Positions 18,010 through 27,022 of a stretch of DNA of 64,000 nucleotides are shown one piece after another. The notes beneath the pieces are model-generated. The model did no database searches. It had not been told where the DNA came from and was given only the letters and a program-made list of their open reading frames with translations. Origin of the DNA: Fibrella rubiginis (GTDB taxonomy: Bacteria; Bacteroidota; Bacteroidia; Cytophagales; Spirosomataceae); assembly GCF_017353185.1 (NCBI RefSeq), contig NZ_JAFMYV010000002.1, positions 62,001 to 126,000 on the forward strand, written 5' to 3'. The number at the start of each line of letters is the position of its first letter. The first letter of the stretch is position 1. Made by a program: the position numbers and the translations under genes.

Positions 18010-20535
18010 ATGCTGCTATCTACCGAAACCAAACGGGCGTTCGACATCGCTAAAGCGCACGTCCACGAGTACCGTCACGGAGCCATTACACCTGCTCATT
18101 TGTTGCTTGGGTTGCTTCACAATGATGTTGGTTTGGCTAGTTGGCTGGTAGCGTTGGGCAAAGACGTTTATTTCCTTCGTGACTGGGCCGATTACCGCCT
18201 CGAATTGACTCCGAAGGCTGTCAACGGTGTAACAGACCCTATTCAGGATGCCACCACCACGCAGGTGATGCAACTGGCCGACCTCATTGCCACGCAGTTC
18301 GAAAGCATGGAAGTAGAGCCGAAACACGTGCTGGCGGCTCTGCTCAAAGCCAATGTGGCCTTCACCGCCGACCAGCTAAAATCGCTGCCCGTTACGCAAA
18401 AAGAGGTGCTGGACGCCGCCAAAGACGACCGCCATATTCAGGCCGCCGTCAACGGGCAAAGAGGTGGCGCTGCCCCGGCATTGGGCAGTGGACCGGATGC
18501 GGCTGGTGGTACCCCGGCTACGGAATCAGCGCTGGCACGATTTGGCCAAAACAAGACACAAGATGCCCGCGACGGCAAGGTAGACCCCATCGTAGGGCGC
18601 GACCGCGAGCTTCGGCTAATGCTCGAAATTCTGCTGCGGCGCACCAAACCCAACGTCATGCTTATTGGCGAACCGGGCGTAGGCAAAACCGCCCTGGTTG
18701 AAGGGTTCGCGCAGGCTATTGTGGCCGGCACCGTGCCCGCCAGCCTCCAGAACGCCGAACTGTATGAGCTTGACCTCGGCTCACTGGTGGCCGGGGCATC
18801 GTATAAAGGCGAGGTGGAAGACCGGATCAAAAACGTCATCAACGAGATCAAGCAGCACGATAAGGCCATTTTGTTTATCGACGAAATCCACATGCTGCTC
18901 AACCCCAACGGCTCGGTGGGGGCGGGGGTGTCGCAATTGCTGAAGCCCGAACTGGCCCGCGGCGAACTGACCGTAATTGGCGCTACCACGCTCGATGAAT
19001 ACCGGCAGTACGTGGAGAAAGATGAAGCGTTTAGTCGCCGGTTTGAGCAACTGCACGTGCACGAGCCTACCACCGTAGCCGCCACGCGCATGGTAGAAAC
19101 GCTGATTCCGCGCTACGAAGAACACCATAACCTCAAAACCGACGAGGGCGTGGCCGAAGAGGCCGTTCGGCTGGCGCAACGCTACGTCAAAGATCGTCGA
19201 CTGCCCGATGCCGCCATCGATTTACTCGACCGCACGATGGCCGCCATCCGGTCGATGGGCGACACCGCCATGCAGGACTTAACCACTCTCCGCGACCAGC
19301 TAACCACCGCTACCGACCACATGGCCGAGTGGGACGATGCTAAGCAACTGGCTGAATATCAGTGGATTTTGCAGCAGGTGCAACACAAGGTCAGCCCTAT
19401 TTTACAGCAGCAAATTGAAGACGATACCCAGCCCGACACCATCGAGATTCCCGGCGTGCTGCGCGACTACCTGACCAACCGCATTGCCGAACTAATGCCC
19501 CTGGCCGAGAAACCACACGAACTGGTTACGAAGCTGGACATTGCCGCGATGGTGGCTGCCAAAACGGGCATCCCGATGGGTAAACTGCAAACCAACGAGC
19601 GCGAACGCCTGCTGAAAATGGATGATGTGCTCCGTAAGCGGGTGGTGGGTCAGGACCACGCCATTCGCACGCTGACGGCCAGCATCCTCGAATCGCGGGC
19701 GGGATTGTCGGGCGGGAAACAGCCGACGGGGGCGTTCTTTCTGCTTGGACCCACCGGTACTGGCAAGACCGAACTGGCCAAAGCCCTGGCCGATTTTCTG
19801 TTCAACGACGAGTCATTCCTGATCCGGTTCGATATGTCGGAGTTCAAGGAAGAGCACTCGGCGGCGTTGCTCTATGGGGCCCCTCCGGGCTACGTGGGCT
19901 ACGAGCAGGGTGGCATGCTGGTAAACAAAATCCGGGAGAAACCGTATTCGGTGGTGTTGTTTGACGAGATTGAAAAAGCCCACCCATCGGTGTTTGATAT
20001 ATTCCTGCAAATCCTGGACGAAGGCAAACTCCACGACCGGCTGGGCAAAGAAGGCGACTTCACCAATGCCGTGGTACTGTTCACGTCGAACATTGGCTCT
20101 GAGTTTGTGGTGAGGCAGTTTGGCGAAGGCATCATTCCCGCCCCGAATGACCTGATGGAGATTATGTCGAAGCACTTCCGCCCCGAATTCTTGGCCCGCC
20201 TCACCGAGATTGTCCCGTTCGCGCCGATTTCGGAAGAAAACGTGGTCAAGATTTTCGACATCCACCTGCGCGGCCTCACCGAACCCATGCGTCGGCAGGG
20301 TATAGCGTTGGACATCAGTCCCGCCGCGCGCGAGTTTCTGGCCCTCAGCGGGTTCACGCCACGCTACGGTGCCCGTCCGCTCAAAGGCGTCATTCGCTCT
20401 CAGTTACGCCGCCCCATCAGCCGCATGATTATTTCCGGCGAGGTCAACAAAGGCGACACCCTGCAAGTAGATCTGGACGATAACAAAGAGCTAACCTGGA
20501 ACGTCATTTCCGATACCGTGGTGGAGGTGCTTTGA
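18010..20535 (+). CDS. tssH: Double AAA+ ATPase, probable T6SS TssH/ClpV-type unfoldase
   Basis: An 841-aa Clp/Hsp100 ATPase: Clp-N repeats (about 1-145), a Gly/Ala linker, AAA1 with Walker A GEPGVGKT (220-227) and Walker B FIDE (289-292), a short middle helical region (about 416-475), AAA2 with Walker A GPTGTGKT (580-587) and FDEIEKAHP near 651, and a C-terminal D2-small domain. The segment after NIGSE lacks the IG[FL] loop used for ClpP docking, so it is not expected to feed a protease. Eight kb from tssG, it is best read as the TssH that disassembles contracted sheath. A generic ClpB-like disaggregase is the alternative. Confidence 0.75.
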   Translation: MLLSTETKRAFDIAKAHVHEYRHGAITPAHLLLGLLHNDVGLASWLVALGKDVYFLRDWADYRLELTPKAVNGVTDPIQDATTTQVMQLADLIATQFESMEVEPKHVLAALLKANVAFTADQLKSLPVTQKEVLDAAKDDRHIQAAVNGQRGGAAPALGSGPDAAGGTPATESALARFGQNKTQDARDGKVDPIVGRDRELRLMLEILLRRTKPNVMLIGEPGVGKTALVEGFAQAIVAGTVPASLQNAELYELDLGSLVAGASYKGEVEDRIKNVINEIKQHDKAILFIDEIHMLLNPNGSVGAGVSQLLKPELARGELTVIGATTLDEYRQYVEKDEAFSRRFEQLHVHEPTTVAATRMVETLIPRYEEHHNLKTDEGVAEEAVRLAQRYVKDRRLPDAAIDLLDRTMAAIRSMGDTAMQDLTTLRDQLTTATDHMAEWDDAKQLAEYQWILQQVQHKVSPILQQQIEDDTQPDTIEIPGVLRDYLTNRIAELMPLAEKPHELVTKLDIAAMVAAKTGIPMGKLQTNERERLLKMDDVLRKRVVGQDHAIRTLTASILESRAGLSGGKQPTGAFFLLGPTGTGKTELAKALADFLFNDESFLIRFDMSEFKEEHSAALLYGAPPGYVGYEQGGMLVNKIREKPYSVVLFDEIEKAHPSVFDIFLQILDEGKLHDRLGKEGDFTNAVVLFTSNIGSEFVVRQFGEGIIPAPNDLMEIMSKHFRPEFLARLTEIVPFAPISEENVVKIFDIHLRGLTEPMRRQGIALDISPAAREFLALSGFTPRYGARPLKGVIRSQLRRPISRMIISGEVNKGDTLQVDLDDNKELTWNVISDTVVEVL

Positions 20536-20578
20536 TGGTTGGCGAATATTTGCCTGATGTGTTTGGCTGTTTATCCGA

Positions 20579-20615
20579 AAAAGTAAAGCTGCCCGCTACA
20601 GGCAGCTTTACTTTT
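20579..20615 (+). terminator. Intrinsic terminator after tssH
   Basis: Perfect 15-bp stem (AAAAGTAAAGCTGCC at 20579-20593 with its complement at 20601-20615), 7-nt loop, then a T/A-rich tail. It sits 44 bp after the tssH stop. Confidence 0.9.
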
Positions 20616-20689
20616 ATTATTTATTGCTCACGCAAATGGGCTCCGCGCTGTGCGGTGGCTCCGCGTTGTAGTGTGGCTTCGCGCGGGCT

Positions 20690-20808
20690 GGCTTCGCGCG
20701 TCGTGCCCTTCGACAGGCTCAGGGTGACAGCCCATTTAATGCAGTTCAGGTTGTTGATTCAACTTCCCTGTCACCCTGAGCCTGTCGAAGGGCACGACGC
20801 GCGAAGCC
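20690..20808 (+). repeat. CTGTCACCCTGAGC hairpin element E
   Basis: Perfect 41-nt inverted repeat (20690-20730 and 20768-20808) around a 37-nt loop. Arms run GGCTTCGCGCGTCGTG then CCCTTCGACAGGCTCAGG and GTGACAG. The loop contains TTGATTCAACTTCC, conserved in elements F, K and L. Outside the core are further GCGTTGTAG- and CTTCGCG-type words on the left and a duplicated 18-mer on the right (from about 20800 to 20840). Together with the terminator it fills the 362-bp gap between tssH and the aldo/keto reductase. Confidence 0.92.
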
Positions 20809-20897
20809 ACACTACAACGCGAAGCCACACCACAACGCGAAACCAACCCGCACGAAACTACATCATTACAATCCTGTTAACCAACAATTAATTACGC

Positions 20898-21713
20898 ATG
20901 AACTCAACCGTTACCCTCAACAATGGCGTCGAGATGCCCCTCCTGGGCCTGGGCGTGTACGCGCCGCAGCATAACAACGAAGTGCAGCAGGCGGTGGAAG
21001 ACGCCCTTGAACTGGGCTGTCGGCTGATCGATACGGCGTCGGCCTATGGCAACGAACGCGAAGTAGGCGATGCCATTCTGGCTAGCGGTGTGGCGCGTAA
21101 CGAGCTGTTTATTACCACCAAAGTCTGGAATGACGACCAGGGATACGACAAAACACTTCGCGCTTTCGACCGGAGCCTGGACAAACTTCAGCTCGACGTG
21201 GTGGACCTATACCTGATCCACTGGCCCGTGCGCGAACACCGGGCCGAGACCTGGCGGGCACTGGAAACAATCTATGAGACAGGTCGGACTCGGGCCATCG
21301 GCGTGTGTAATTATTACCAGCCGCACCTCGATGAACTAGTTAAAACGGCCACTGTAACACCCGCCGTAAATCAATTTGAATTTAGCCCCTACTGCTACCT
21401 GCCCGATGAACTCGACTACTGCCGGGCCAAAGGCATTCAGCCCGAAGGCTATGCGCCGCTGGTACGTGGATTAAAACAGAACGACCCCAAACTAGTGCGC
21501 ATTGCCGAGAAGTACGGTAAGAGTACCTACCAGGTGTTGGTTCGCTGGTCGATGCAACATGGCGTGGTAACCATCCCGAAATCAGTAAAGAAAGAGCGTA
21601 TCCGGGCCAATTTCGATGTTTTCGACTTTGAGATCGACGCCGCTGACTTTGCCGAAATGAACACCTTTTTCGACGATACCCGCATTGCCTGGAACCCGAT
21701 GGAGTTTTTGTGA
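20898..21713 (+). CDS. Aldo/keto reductase
   Basis: A 271-aa NADPH-dependent aldo/keto reductase of the AKR5/2,5-diketo-D-gluconate reductase type. The catalytic tetrad is visible: Asp45, Tyr50 (DTASAYGNEREVG), Lys75 (TTKVWN) and His108 (YLIHWP). The C-terminal cofactor motif IPKSVKKERIRANF is intact. It reduces aldehydes or ketones in the cytoplasm; the physiological substrate is not evident. It is flanked by hairpins E and F and appears to be transcribed alone. Confidence 0.93.
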   Translation: MNSTVTLNNGVEMPLLGLGVYAPQHNNEVQQAVEDALELGCRLIDTASAYGNEREVGDAILASGVARNELFITTKVWNDDQGYDKTLRAFDRSLDKLQLDVVDLYLIHWPVREHRAETWRALETIYETGRTRAIGVCNYYQPHLDELVKTATVTPAVNQFEFSPYCYLPDELDYCRAKGIQPEGYAPLVRGLKQNDPKLVRIAEKYGKSTYQVLVRWSMQHGVVTIPKSVKKERIRANFDVFDFEIDAADFAEMNTFFDDTRIAWNPMEFL

Positions 21714-21834
21714 AAAAAGCCTGTTCATAGCAAAGCAGGTTCAGCACCATTGGCAAGTTGATCTGTCTGAAACAGTTTCAGGGATTTCGCGCTTGATGCT
21801 GTGTGGCTTCGCGCGGGTTGGCTTCGCGCGGGTT

Positions 21835-21952
21835 GGCTTCGCGCGTCGTGCCCTTCGACAAGCTCAGGGTGACAGGCAAATAAGCAATCTTCCTAAGTTG
21901 ATTCAACTTTCCTGTCACCCTGAGCTTGTCGAAGGGCACGACGCGCGAAGCC
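21835..21952 (+). repeat. CTGTCACCCTGAGC hairpin element F
   Basis: Perfect 41-nt inverted repeat (21835-21875 and 21912-21952) with a 36-nt loop, same orientation as E. Just left of it GGCTTCGCGCGGGTT is repeated in tandem, and the third copy grades into the arm. The loop ends GTTGATTCAACTTTC, homologous to the other three members. It fills most of the 308-bp gap between the aldo/keto reductase stop and the next gene. Confidence 0.92.
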
Positions 21953-22021
21953 AGCCCGCGCGAAGCCACGCTACAACGCGGAGCCACACACAGCGTCAAG
22001 CGCAAAGCCACACTAGGCAAC

Positions 22022-22444
22022 ATGACCACAAAAGACCAAGCTCTCCTGGCCCTGCGCCCTCAGATTGATACCGAACCGACGGTGGAACAGTCGCCGGAAG
22101 CATTCCAGAACGGGACGTTGCGTTCTATCCTGAAACTACACAACGACCTGTTTACTAGCCTGTTTCGGAACTACCTCGTCAAGCGAAAACAGGGTGGTCC
22201 CGATGGCAGGTTTGCCCGCATCACCCAACCCGAACAGGTAGCCTACATCGACCACACGATTCGCACTGATCAAAAATTTAAAAACCTGCTGGTTGGCACC
22301 GTCGTGGGTCAGTTTACTACTGCCGAACTATCCGCTTTTCTGGCCGACGAAGCCGAGCTAACCCGACGCATCGTAGGGATGATTATTGACCGCTTAAGCA
22401 GTCAGCTTACTTTGTTGATTCGCGCAGATCAAGCTGCTGAATAA
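22022..22444 (+). CDS. Conserved Bacteroidota protein of unknown function, 140 aa
   Basis: A 140-aa, mostly helical soluble protein starting MTTKDQALLALRPQI. Features are FQNGTLRSILKLHNDLFTSLF near 30-50, a positively charged VKRKQGG loop near 54-60, and FKNLLVGTVVGQFTTAEL near 85-102. I recall similar small proteins in many Bacteroidota, sometimes labelled glyoxalase without support; no glyoxalase metal ligands are visible here. The ATG at 22022 follows hairpin F. Its 3' end overlaps the convergent hydrolase gene by 38 bp. Confidence 0.75.
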   Translation: MTTKDQALLALRPQIDTEPTVEQSPEAFQNGTLRSILKLHNDLFTSLFRNYLVKRKQGGPDGRFARITQPEQVAYIDHTIRTDQKFKNLLVGTVVGQFTTAELSAFLADEAELTRRIVGMIIDRLSSQLTLLIRADQAAE

Positions 22445-23948
22445 GCGCGTTGCGTTCGGGCGTGAGGGTGAAAAACACGTCGACGGTGCCACGCTCGCCT
22501 GTGATCTGGAACGTGCCCCGGAGATTGTTTTCGGGCACCATCTCGCTCACGCGCACCACCCGGCCGATCTTGCCGAACAGGGCTGCCAATGCCTTCTGCC
22601 GCAGGGGTAGCGGCGTATCGGGAAAGAAGTTTTCGGCAAAAATTCCACTGGCATCGGCCCCGTTGAAGGTGGGCAGCAACTGCAACAGTTCCGCCTGTCG
22701 TTGCCGCAAAATGGCCGATACAACCACTGGACGCGGTTTTAGGCCAGCCAGCGTAATTAGGGTGTCGAGGGCGGCGGTGTTCAGGCCACGCGGCCCGGCG
22801 TAGGTGAGGCTGGCGCAGGCTACCACCCCAATACCATAATCGGGCAGGATTTGCCACTCACTGCCGTAGCCGGGCAGGCCTCCGCTATGGCCCACACTCA
22901 CCCGCCCGTCGCTGTCGCGGGTCCAGCCAAGGCCGTAGGCGTAGCTGCCGGTTTGTGCTACCGTCCGGCCCGACGGGTATTTGTAGGCGCCATTCAGGCC
23001 CCGAAAATTCCACGGTTGCTGCATTTCGCGGAGGGAACTGCGCTTTACGGGGCCGGTTTCAGGTTCAGAGCGGGCTGGCCAGGCGCTTAGGTGCAGGGCC
23101 ATGTACTTGCCAAAATCCTCGACGGTGGTGATCAGTCCGCCCATCGCGCCCCACGACCCATCGGCCAGTGGAACTTCGGGCAACCACTGTTCCTCCTGCC
23201 AGCGGTAGCCCGTTACAAACCGATTTGGGTCGGCCTGCCGGTAATCCCATATTGTGCTGTTCATACCCAGCGGACGCAGGATATTTTGCGTAATGTATTG
23301 CTGGTAAGGCTGTTGTGCTACGTTGGTAATGATCCGGCCCAGCAGCGTGAAGCCCAGATTTGCGTATTCATAAGCCACACCCGGCACATTGGAAAGCGAC
23401 ACGCCGCCTTTCAGAAACTGGGTAAACTCGGCTTCGGAATCGGCGAGCTGGCGGTCGCCCCAGGGGTTATCTTCGGGAAAGCCCGCCGCGTGGGTGAGCA
23501 GGTGCCGGACCGTTATGGGCGGCGCATCGGAGGTAAGCGGTGTGAGGCTCCGCAGTTCAGGTACGTAGGTGAAGGCGGGGTCGTCGAGGCGGAGTTTACC
23601 CTCGTCGCGCAGCTTCAAAATGGCCATCGCCGTCAGGCTTTTGGTCATCGACGCGATCCTGAACTGCGACTGTGCCGTGGCAGGCGTCTTACTTGTCAGG
23701 TTATTTACCCCCGCACCCGATCCAAAAATCAGTTGCCCATCCATTACCACGCCAAAGCCAAGCCCTGGAATGTGGCGTTGCGCAGCATAGTCGCGGTATA
23801 GTTTCTCCACCACCGGCAGAGCAGCCCGTACCCGCGCGATGCGGTCGGCGGGAGAGGGGGCCGGGGAAGGGGTAGGGGCGGGGAGTTGAGCGTGGGTGGC
23901 GGTGGTGATTGCCAGGCCAAGAACCGTACACAGGAACGAGCGTTTCAT
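22407..23948 (-). CDS. Serine beta-lactamase-like hydrolase (class C/PBP fold)
   Basis: A 513-aa exported protein. The start at 23948 gives a clean signal peptide (MKRSFLCTVLGLAITTATHAQ); a longer frame upstream is rejected. The S-x-x-K motif is Ser100-Lys103 (IASMTKS), the Y-x-N motif is in YEYANLGF, and the third motif is HSGG (VGHSGGLPGYG). A C-terminal extension beyond the transpeptidase fold is typical of the Bacteroidota serine hydrolases in this family. Likely a periplasmic esterase or D-Ala-D-Ala peptidase; beta-lactam hydrolysis is possible but not shown. Overlaps the convergent gene by 38 bp. Confidence 0.9.
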   Translation of the reverse strand: MKRSFLCTVLGLAITTATHAQLPAPTPSPAPSPADRIARVRAALPVVEKLYRDYAAQRHIPGLGFGVVMDGQLIFGSGAGVNNLTSKTPATAQSQFRIASMTKSLTAMAILKLRDEGKLRLDDPAFTYVPELRSLTPLTSDAPPITVRHLLTHAAGFPEDNPWGDRQLADSEAEFTQFLKGGVSLSNVPGVAYEYANLGFTLLGRIITNVAQQPYQQYITQNILRPLGMNSTIWDYRQADPNRFVTGYRWQEEQWLPEVPLADGSWGAMGGLITTVEDFGKYMALHLSAWPARSEPETGPVKRSSLREMQQPWNFRGLNGAYKYPSGRTVAQTGSYAYGLGWTRDSDGRVSVGHSGGLPGYGSEWQILPDYGIGVVACASLTYAGPRGLNTAALDTLITLAGLKPRPVVVSAILRQRQAELLQLLPTFNGADASGIFAENFFPDTPLPLRQKALAALFGKIGRVVRVSEMVPENNLRGTFQITGERGTVDVFFTLTPERNALIQQLDLRESTK

Positions 23949-24165
23949 GCTGCAAAATAGCACCGAGTAACGGCAAGTAGTCGAATGTGTTAGAGGAACA
24001 CCCAGCGCTCGCTTTCTGCTGGCCCGTTCCGGCATGACATTCGAGTAAGATTGTTATAGTGAAAAGATAGCCGATACATAAAAACTTCTTCGATACGGAC
24101 ACCGATTTTGGCTACTTGCTGATCAGGAGACACCTTTTGTAAAGACATCCATTAAAGAAATAAGT

Positions 24166-24639
24166 ATGGAAGCTGAGAAAGATAATCCAGGCGTTTACGT
24201 CCCGCCACCCCTATTATATGTATTGACTTTTTTGGTGGCCGTGTTTATTCAAAAAAAGGTATCCATCAATGATGTATTATTTCATCATCAGTGGATAAAA
24301 ATTATTGGCGTAGTTTTGCTAATAATAGCTTCGTTTTTCTTGGTCAGTAGTTTAAGGCAATTTTTTAATAGTAAAAATACAGTTATTACAATGAAGTCGG
24401 CAACTTCCCTTCAAACTACTGGTATTTATAACTTTACCCGAAATCCTATGTATGTTGGTTTAGCTATTGTTTACCTGAGCGTGAGTTGTTTTATTGGCAA
24501 CTGGTGGAATATAATTCTTTTTCCATTTCTTCTGTTACTCGTTCAGGTATATATTATTAAACGTGAGGAAAGCTATCTAACACGAAAGTTTGGGCAAGAA
24601 TACCTCGCTTACAAGGCAAAGGTAAGAAGGTGGCTTTAA
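24166..24639 (+). CDS. ICMT/PEMT-family membrane methyltransferase
   Basis: A 157-aa protein with about four membrane segments. The C-terminal half carries the family signature: GIYNFTRNPMYVGLAI (about 86-101), then EESYLTRKFGQEYLAYKAKV (about 134-153) which forms the SAM-binding region in isoprenylcysteine carboxyl and phosphatidylethanolamine methyltransferases. The methylated substrate is unknown. The gene and its neighbour at 24736 are much richer in A+T than the surrounding genes, suggesting recent acquisition. Confidence 0.88.
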   Translation: MEAEKDNPGVYVPPPLLYVLTFLVAVFIQKKVSINDVLFHHQWIKIIGVVLLIIASFFLVSSLRQFFNSKNTVITMKSATSLQTTGIYNFTRNPMYVGLAIVYLSVSCFIGNWWNIILFPFLLLLVQVYIIKREESYLTRKFGQEYLAYKAKVRRWL

Positions 24640-24735
24640 TAATACATAAAACTGATTTGTACAAAATAAAAAATTACGGAAGGATATCGTTTCTTCTGCT
24701 ATTTTATGCAAGCGCACTTGCATTGCCAAAAAAGA

Positions 24736-25134
24736 CTAAAATTCGTCAACCAGATATGAGAACTCCTTTAAGGTCAAGCTCGTAGTTATCACTCCAACAA
24801 GGATTGTTGTTAGCCAAGGAATCAGAGGCGATCTTTTAGATGATGAAGCGATAGTGTAACCCGTATTAAAACGGTGAAGGCCTATTAACAGTCCAATCAA
24901 CTCGATAGTAATGATGAGCAGCATTAATGAGTATAATGGGGTCATATCCTGGTTAGGGCGGGTAATGCTGTAAAAGAATCGTCTCGGAATAAATAAACCA
25001 TTGATAACGTAATGCACCCAGGCTAAAAAATGTGGTATAAAGTAGCAAGCGAAAGTATTGACGGACAAATAGATGGTGGTGTGTTTAATGATTTTTGCTT
25101 GTTTTCTTTCTTCAGACGATAAGGGCTTCATCAT
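24736..25134 (-). CDS. Small membrane protein of unknown function, 132 aa
   Basis: Not a family I recognise. After a basic N-terminus (EERKQAKIIKH) there are three probable membrane spans at about 18-45, 66-87 and 104-123. Composition is AT-rich with Ile/Leu/Tyr/Phe-heavy residues, like the preceding methyltransferase gene, which is convergent with it. Start ATG at 25134 is preceded by no clear ribosome site, as is common in this phylum. It might be an acquired accessory gene. Confidence 0.6.
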   Translation of the reverse strand: MMKPLSSEERKQAKIIKHTTIYLSVNTFACYFIPHFLAWVHYVINGLFIPRRFFYSITRPNQDMTPLYSLMLLIITIELIGLLIGLHRFNTGYTIASSSKRSPLIPWLTTILVGVITTSLTLKEFSYLVDEF

Positions 25135-25488
25135 ACTATTTTAACGAGACATGTGAAATTCCAATGTTAGCGTGCTGTCTACTTGTGAGGTTATGAATCA
25201 ACAAATGTACTACTATTTTCTACCGATGTTACGGCACGCTGTGCCTAAAATAGGCAACCTGACACGCAATTGGTGCGCTAAAATTGCTATCTTATAGCTT
25301 GGGTTAATTCAAGTTGATCAATACTATAAAACGCAGTTACTGATTCGTAGTTCATTTAATATAATGCTATTATTAGCATACCGCATCGGTAGAGTCCCTG
25401 TTGGACCAATTCCCCTAGATCCAGCGTTGTAATCAATAAAGGCAAATCTAACAGGGAGAGCATAGGAGGATTATCGCCAGCGGACCAA
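25135..25488. other. Gene-free AT-rich spacer
   Basis: A 354-bp gap between the small membrane protein start and the stop of the haem/copper lipoprotein. It is AT-rich, with short imperfect palindromes (for example GGCACGCTGTGCC near 25233). The only open frame here overlaps the lipoprotein C-terminus on the same strand in another frame and has no coding character. I see no RNA gene or clear promoter. Confidence 0.5.
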
Positions 25489-26856
25489 TTAATTGATCTC
25501 GTAATAATACCCGAAGATGATGCCCATTTCGTCTTCGCTGGTAAGACCGAAATTGACTGTCTTGGCCGTGGTGTTGTTATACGTAATTTCCGAAATAAGG
25601 CCCTCGCCTTTAGCGAGCAGAATAGGTGTTTTGAAATTGATAATGTCGGGATGTTCCCAATCGGTGGTTGTGTAGACCACTTCACCGTCGCGGGCACCAC
25701 CCTTAATTTTAATCACAAATTTTACGCCCAGCTTGTGCATGTGCGACGTGAGCGTGAGCACCTGCATGTCTTTGGCAACGAGAAACGTTTTGGTAAATGT
25801 TTTGGTCGTGCCCGCCGGAATACTCAGGCTTGTATTCCCCATGTTCAGCGTCTTCACCACCTTGGTTACCGCTGCTTTGGGGGTGGTATAGAAATTCATG
25901 TACGCTTCGCCCTTCGTAACGGCCGTGGTCTTGTTTACGTAATGCACGTTCAGATCCACCGTTGCGTTGGCGGGAATGAGCAGGGCGGCACCCTCCGGAA
26001 AGGAATAATCATTGGTGGCTGATTGGCTACCGGCCAGATAGACATGGTTCGACATCTGAAGCGCCGTCAGCAGGTTCAGGGTGCCGTCGGGATTGCGCAG
26101 GTCGCGGATGGTGTTCATCGGCGGGGCCAGCGACTTGTTCTCGAAATCGTAGGCCAGAAAATGGTGGCTGCCCGAGCGCATGTTCACCGTAAACCGATTT
26201 ACATAAATGTCTTCGGTGTTGCCTACTGCCTGCCGGGTGAATAGCTCCCGCTCGAAATTGGGGGCTATATCGAATGCCTCTACTTTTAGCTGAAAACCAG
26301 TCCCCTTAGCAGGAGCAGCGGGTGGTGTAAATAGGCTTGTAGTACTCGTAGAAGGTGTTTTGTCGTCGAGCAGGGCCGGATCAACGTAGCTTGTTGTTGG
26401 CAGTGCGCCCCCTTCAATCCAGCGGCGCACGAACTCGATCTGGCCCACCGTCAGTGGGGTGCCGCCCAGGGGCATGGCGTTGCCGTAGACTTTGCCCGCG
26501 TGGTGGCTGGCGTCAGGGTTGAGTTTATGAAACAACAGACTCTCCAGCGAGGCAAATGGCTTCACCCGCTTGTGACCGTCGGCCAGCGACAGCGCATTTT
26601 TCGGCGCCACATTCACCAGATTCGCAAAGGCTAAGCCTTTGGCCAACACCAGGCCATGCTGCTTAAAACTCGCGTCGGCCTCCGAGGCGTGGCAACCCGC
26701 CGTAGCACAGGTGGGTGTTAGAATACGGTCCTGCATCAGCGCAAACGAATCCGTACCGGTGCTTGTCGGCGTGACCGTGTCGGCTACCTGACGCTGGCAA
26801 GCCCCCAGCAGTAGCATAATACCCGACGTGGCGTATACTAAATGACGAATGGTCAT
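25489..26856 (-). CDS. Lipoprotein with CX4CH haem-like site and copper monooxygenase-like fold
   Basis: A 455-aa predicted lipoprotein (lipobox Cys20, LLLGAC). Residues 50-56 read CATAGCH, a C-x4-C-H variant of the c-type haem motif, inside a cytochrome-like segment that ends GQIEFVRRWIEGGA. The C-terminal half resembles the Cu(II) ascorbate-dependent monooxygenase fold: GSHHFLAYDF, DLNVHYVNKT and LTSHMHKLGVKF supply His and Met ligand candidates. Haem and copper binding are inferred from motifs. A redox role at the cell surface is likely; substrate unknown. Confidence 0.75.
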   Translation of the reverse strand: MTIRHLVYATSGIMLLLGACQRQVADTVTPTSTGTDSFALMQDRILTPTCATAGCHASEADASFKQHGLVLAKGLAFANLVNVAPKNALSLADGHKRVKPFASLESLLFHKLNPDASHHAGKVYGNAMPLGGTPLTVGQIEFVRRWIEGGALPTTSYVDPALLDDKTPSTSTTSLFTPPAAPAKGTGFQLKVEAFDIAPNFERELFTRQAVGNTEDIYVNRFTVNMRSGSHHFLAYDFENKSLAPPMNTIRDLRNPDGTLNLLTALQMSNHVYLAGSQSATNDYSFPEGAALLIPANATVDLNVHYVNKTTAVTKGEAYMNFYTTPKAAVTKVVKTLNMGNTSLSIPAGTTKTFTKTFLVAKDMQVLTLTSHMHKLGVKFVIKIKGGARDGEVVYTTTDWEHPDIINFKTPILLAKGEGLISEITYNNTTAKTVNFGLTSEDEMGIIFGYYYEIN

Positions 26857-27022
26857 ATTTGAATAAGTAATCTGTGCGGAAAGCCCTTCCTGATTAGCAA
26901 TCCCTAATTTACGAACAACGTATTTATACTACGTATTCGTGCTGTCGACGAGGCACAAGCCTGCATCGACAAGCCGTAGTGGAGAGCGTTAGAATCAGGA
27001 TGCAAAACGCAGCGGTGCGTCA

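Noticed and set aside
20532..20891. Open frame after tssH crossing hairpin E
   Set aside because: It runs through the terminator and the inverted repeat and encodes only repeat-derived Arg/Ser/Thr sequence.
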